The position numbers and the translations under genes were made by a program. From positions 1 to 32,889 of the forward strand of contig CAYYJO010000018.1 of assembly GCA_964472265.1 (NCBI GenBank): 32,889 nt of DNA, given 5' to 3'. Under the pieces are notes generated by a model that ran no database searches, was not told the DNA's origin, and was given only the letters and a program-made list of their open reading frames with translations. Shown in pieces: positions 30,720-32,889 of the stretch (position 1 is the first letter of the stretch; every line of letters starts with the position of its first letter). The stretch comes from JAGNLA01 sp964472265. Lineage in GTDB: Bacteria; Caldisericota; Caldisericia; JAAYUI01.

Positions 30720-32889
30720 CTAACCTCGCCAGACAGTTACCGAAAGAGATGCTGGTTTTGCAGTTCCCATCGGTATGCCGTCATATCTTGCCCTATTCTC
30801 TTTGTCATTTTCTGAAAGTTCGGATTTTCGAGTATCTAAAAGACCGTTGGATTCTATTACCAGACCGAATATTCCCGTTGCTATCAAATCTTTAACGACA
30901 TTTTCCGACGGTTTGAATATTAGAACTGTCTTCTTGCCAGCCATAAGTTTTTCAATTTTTATCTCAGAAGAGGAGTCCAACAGAATGTCGGGTTTTCGCA
31001 CTTCATCGCCAAACGGGACAAGGTAGGCTTTGCCTTCAAAAGGATCAAGGTTTGAACTGGAAGTGACGGTGATTTCAAAGCTATAGTCGCCAGTTCTCCT
31101 GACTGAATATGTCGGGCATGGTTTGTATTCATAGATAATATTGTCTGAAGACTGGATGAAACCTGTTTTTGTTGGCATCAATATGTGCTGGTGTGTGTAC
31201 CCACTTCCGTCGTAAATGGTCAAGTACTGGGTGCAGCTGTCTTCAAGGTTGACCACTGAGCTTGTGCACTTTGCCATCCTGCCATCGGTTGACAGTTCGA
31301 AAGGAGTGATCCTGTCGTAGGTGTATCTGTCTATCTGTTCAGGTTTTGAAACCGATCTGATTTCTGTGCCATCAAAAGATTTCTCTACGAGCACTTCTGA
31401 TATAACATTGAACTTTTTATCCATTGCTTTCTGCGTTTCAAAGTATGAATCTTTCAGCATTCCAAGGTATCTTGGCATATCATAATTTATTGGTTTTATT
31501 CCTTCCTTTGGATTAAAAGGTCCTCCTTCCATGCCAAATATCATGCTTCCTTTCAACTCGACAAAACTGTTGTAAGAATAGATTCGATTTCTCTCACTGA
31601 AGACAATTTCCATTTTTGGAATATCAATTACTATCGCTGTCATATCATTGTCTGTCGTAACGCAGTAATGTTCGTTTGCCCATACCAACCTCCAGGGGAA
31701 CGGGTAATCATTCTCAATTTCACATTGAAAATAGATCTCCTTGCATTGCCCAGTCTTAATTGATACAACGCAAAGTCTTCTGCCGTCAGGATTGATCAGA
31801 AGCCTATCGCCAACGACAGCAAAAACAGGATACTCTTTGCCAACCCAGCCAGGAATTGAATATTCCCTGATAGTTTTCCCTTCGTAGGAGATCAGTTGTG
31901 GATTTCCATCATCATGGTTGCTTGGTACCCAGATTATCCCTTCTTTGACTGGCACAAGCGATGGCTGGTTCACTTTGTTGTGTTGGATTCTGCCTGTAAA
32001 TTTCTTTGGTTTTGAGACAATCCATTGCGAATTCCCCTGGGCTGAAATATGCTCCCAGTTTACGCCATTTTCGTCAGTACTCTCCCAGCTTGTATACAGT
32101 TTTCCACCAACCGACTGTAATGCCACAACTTGCAACATTGGAATGCTCCATAGAATTTTGCCGGTTTTGGTCTCGATGCACAACTGCCTGTTGTATTGGT
32201 TTGCATAAACATATTTGCCGTCGGACGTGATTCTGAAATCAATCTCCCACCTTTCGGAATCCAGCTTGAAGAAAATCCTTTGTGTCTCAAGCCTTGCCAA
32301 ATACAATGTGTAGTCTTGCTTAACATAGCTTTTTTGTTTCTCGAAGGTCTGAATCTGCCCTACAATTACACCGTCAACAATCTCCCTGATCTTCGAAAGC
32401 TTTCTATCGACCAGCTCCACACGATCGATTTCAGAGCCATCAGATAGTTTTCGTGAGACAATCTGATAATGAACCATCTCCCAGGGGTTTTTACCTTCTT
32501 CATATTTTTCGTATTTGTTGAGTGAATAGCAGGTATCGCCATCAAATCCTATAAAATTCTCATTTTCGGTCAAATCCCACATTGGCTTCATGCTGGCAAG
32601 ATCGATGACCACACCGTCAACAACCCCAACATTCCCTGTGACAGTCAGCTTGTGATGAGTGGTCAGATCCCTGTCTTGCAATATGTTCGAATCGAGATTG
32701 TCAGGCAACTTGAACTCCCAGAAATCGTCTCCCTCAAGGTCAACCACAAAAACAACAAAGTACTCACCATAATGACGATCCTTATCCTTGTACCGCCTCT
32801 GTTTTTTGACAAAAATGTAATTTTTCCAAACGTCAAACTCACCTTCTGCATTGATTATTTTTTTCAATACATTGTCTTTATAAATAACC
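30720..32889 (-). CDS. Beta-propeller protein, 5' end outside the window
   Basis: At least 722 residues. The reading frame stays open to the window edge (upstream residues VIYKDNV precede the TTG at 32867), so the true start and any signal peptide are missing. Propeller-like repeats run through most of the chain, for example 'CIETKTGKILWSIPMLQVV', 'VVSIKTGQCKEIYF' and 'GDRLLINPDGRRLCVVS'. The C-terminal 130 residues ('YSFEITVTSSSNLDPFEGKA', then YLVPFG) form a beta-sandwich-like domain comparable to that of the propeller protein downstream. No enzymatic motif is seen. Base composition is somewhat AT-rich. Function unknown; an exported binding or scaffold protein is inferred from the paralogues. 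Confidence 0.72.
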   Translation of the reverse strand, partial: VIYKDNVLKKIINAEGEFDVWKNYIFVKKQRRYKDKDRHYGEYFVVFVVDLEGDDFWEFKLPDNLDSNILQDRDLTTHHKLTVTGNVGVVDGVVIDLASMKPMWDLTENENFIGFDGDTCYSLNKYEKYEEGKNPWEMVHYQIVSRKLSDGSEIDRVELVDRKLSKIREIVDGVIVGQIQTFEKQKSYVKQDYTLYLARLETQRIFFKLDSERWEIDFRITSDGKYVYANQYNRQLCIETKTGKILWSIPMLQVVALQSVGGKLYTSWESTDENGVNWEHISAQGNSQWIVSKPKKFTGRIQHNKVNQPSLVPVKEGIIWVPSNHDDGNPQLISYEGKTIREYSIPGWVGKEYPVFAVVGDRLLINPDGRRLCVVSIKTGQCKEIYFQCEIENDYPFPWRLVWANEHYCVTTDNDMTAIVIDIPKMEIVFSERNRIYSYNSFVELKGSMIFGMEGGPFNPKEGIKPINYDMPRYLGMLKDSYFETQKAMDKKFNVISEVLVEKSFDGTEIRSVSKPEQIDRYTYDRITPFELSTDGRMAKCTSSVVNLEDSCTQYLTIYDGSGYTHQHILMPTKTGFIQSSDNIIYEYKPCPTYSVRRTGDYSFEITVTSSSNLDPFEGKAYLVPFGDEVRKPDILLDSSSEIKIEKLMAGKKTVLIFKPSENVVKDLIATGIFGLVIESNGLLDTRKSELSENDKENRARYDGIPMGTAKPASLSVTVWRG

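Noticed and set aside
1..32889. CRISPR array, insertion sequence or prophage
   Set aside because: No regularly spaced direct repeats, transposase, integrase or phage structural genes were seen on either strand.

Overview
The window looks like a chromosomal segment of a deep-branching, probably anaerobic bacterium; I cannot name the phylum. Housekeeping genes follow a Firmicutes/Thermotogae-like order (rpsP, khpA, ylqD, trmD, rplS, signal peptidase, rnhB, yraN). There is a K+-dependent type membrane pyrophosphatase, and many secreted proteins carry beta-propellers or C-terminal copper-amine-oxidase-N-like 'stalk' domains. No phage, IS, plasmid or CRISPR signal is visible.

Layout. 1-8545: a secreted NHL-propeller/stalk protein, a DUF4388 protein on the other strand, and a 1,703-residue secreted enzyme (two carbohydrate-binding-like modules, an alpha/beta hydrolase, a clan-A-like glycoside hydrolase, a second copy of that hydrolase without its catalytic residues, an Ig-like domain and two stalk domains). 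8641-14135 (minus strand): a compact translation/RNA/secretion operon read from a strong promoter near 14,200. Its order is rpsP, khpA, ylqD, trmD, a PF09936-type SPOUT methyltransferase, signal peptidase I, rplS, a second signal peptidase I, rnhB, a membrane NERD protein and yraN. rimM is missing from its usual place and rnhB has no ATG/GTG/TTG start. 14301-19475: a membrane-anchored protein of unknown function, a large PQQ-like propeller protein and an NHL-type secreted protein. 19476-21164 (minus): a membrane metallophosphoesterase. 21309-21383: tRNA-Val(CAC) with its own promoter. 21435-25270: a consensus promoter, a possible 40-codon small gene, an unknown 157-residue protein, hppA, and a phosphofructokinase with an altered phosphoryl-donor site, closed by a clear Rho-independent terminator. 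25315-32889: three related secreted propeller proteins (the last cut by the window edge) and a secreted alpha/alpha-toroid lyase-like protein.

How they fit together: the right and left arms are mostly exported envelope proteins that probably bind or process polysaccharide at the cell surface, served by two signal peptidases from the central operon. hppA and the PFK lie 9 bases apart, which links pyrophosphate-driven ion pumping with glycolysis. The most notable observations are the catalytic/pseudocatalytic hydrolase tandem, the PFK with Asp103 replaced by Phe, rnhB without a standard start codon, and several genes whose -10 box lies directly before an ATG that lacks a Shine-Dalgarno sequence (probable leaderless mRNAs).
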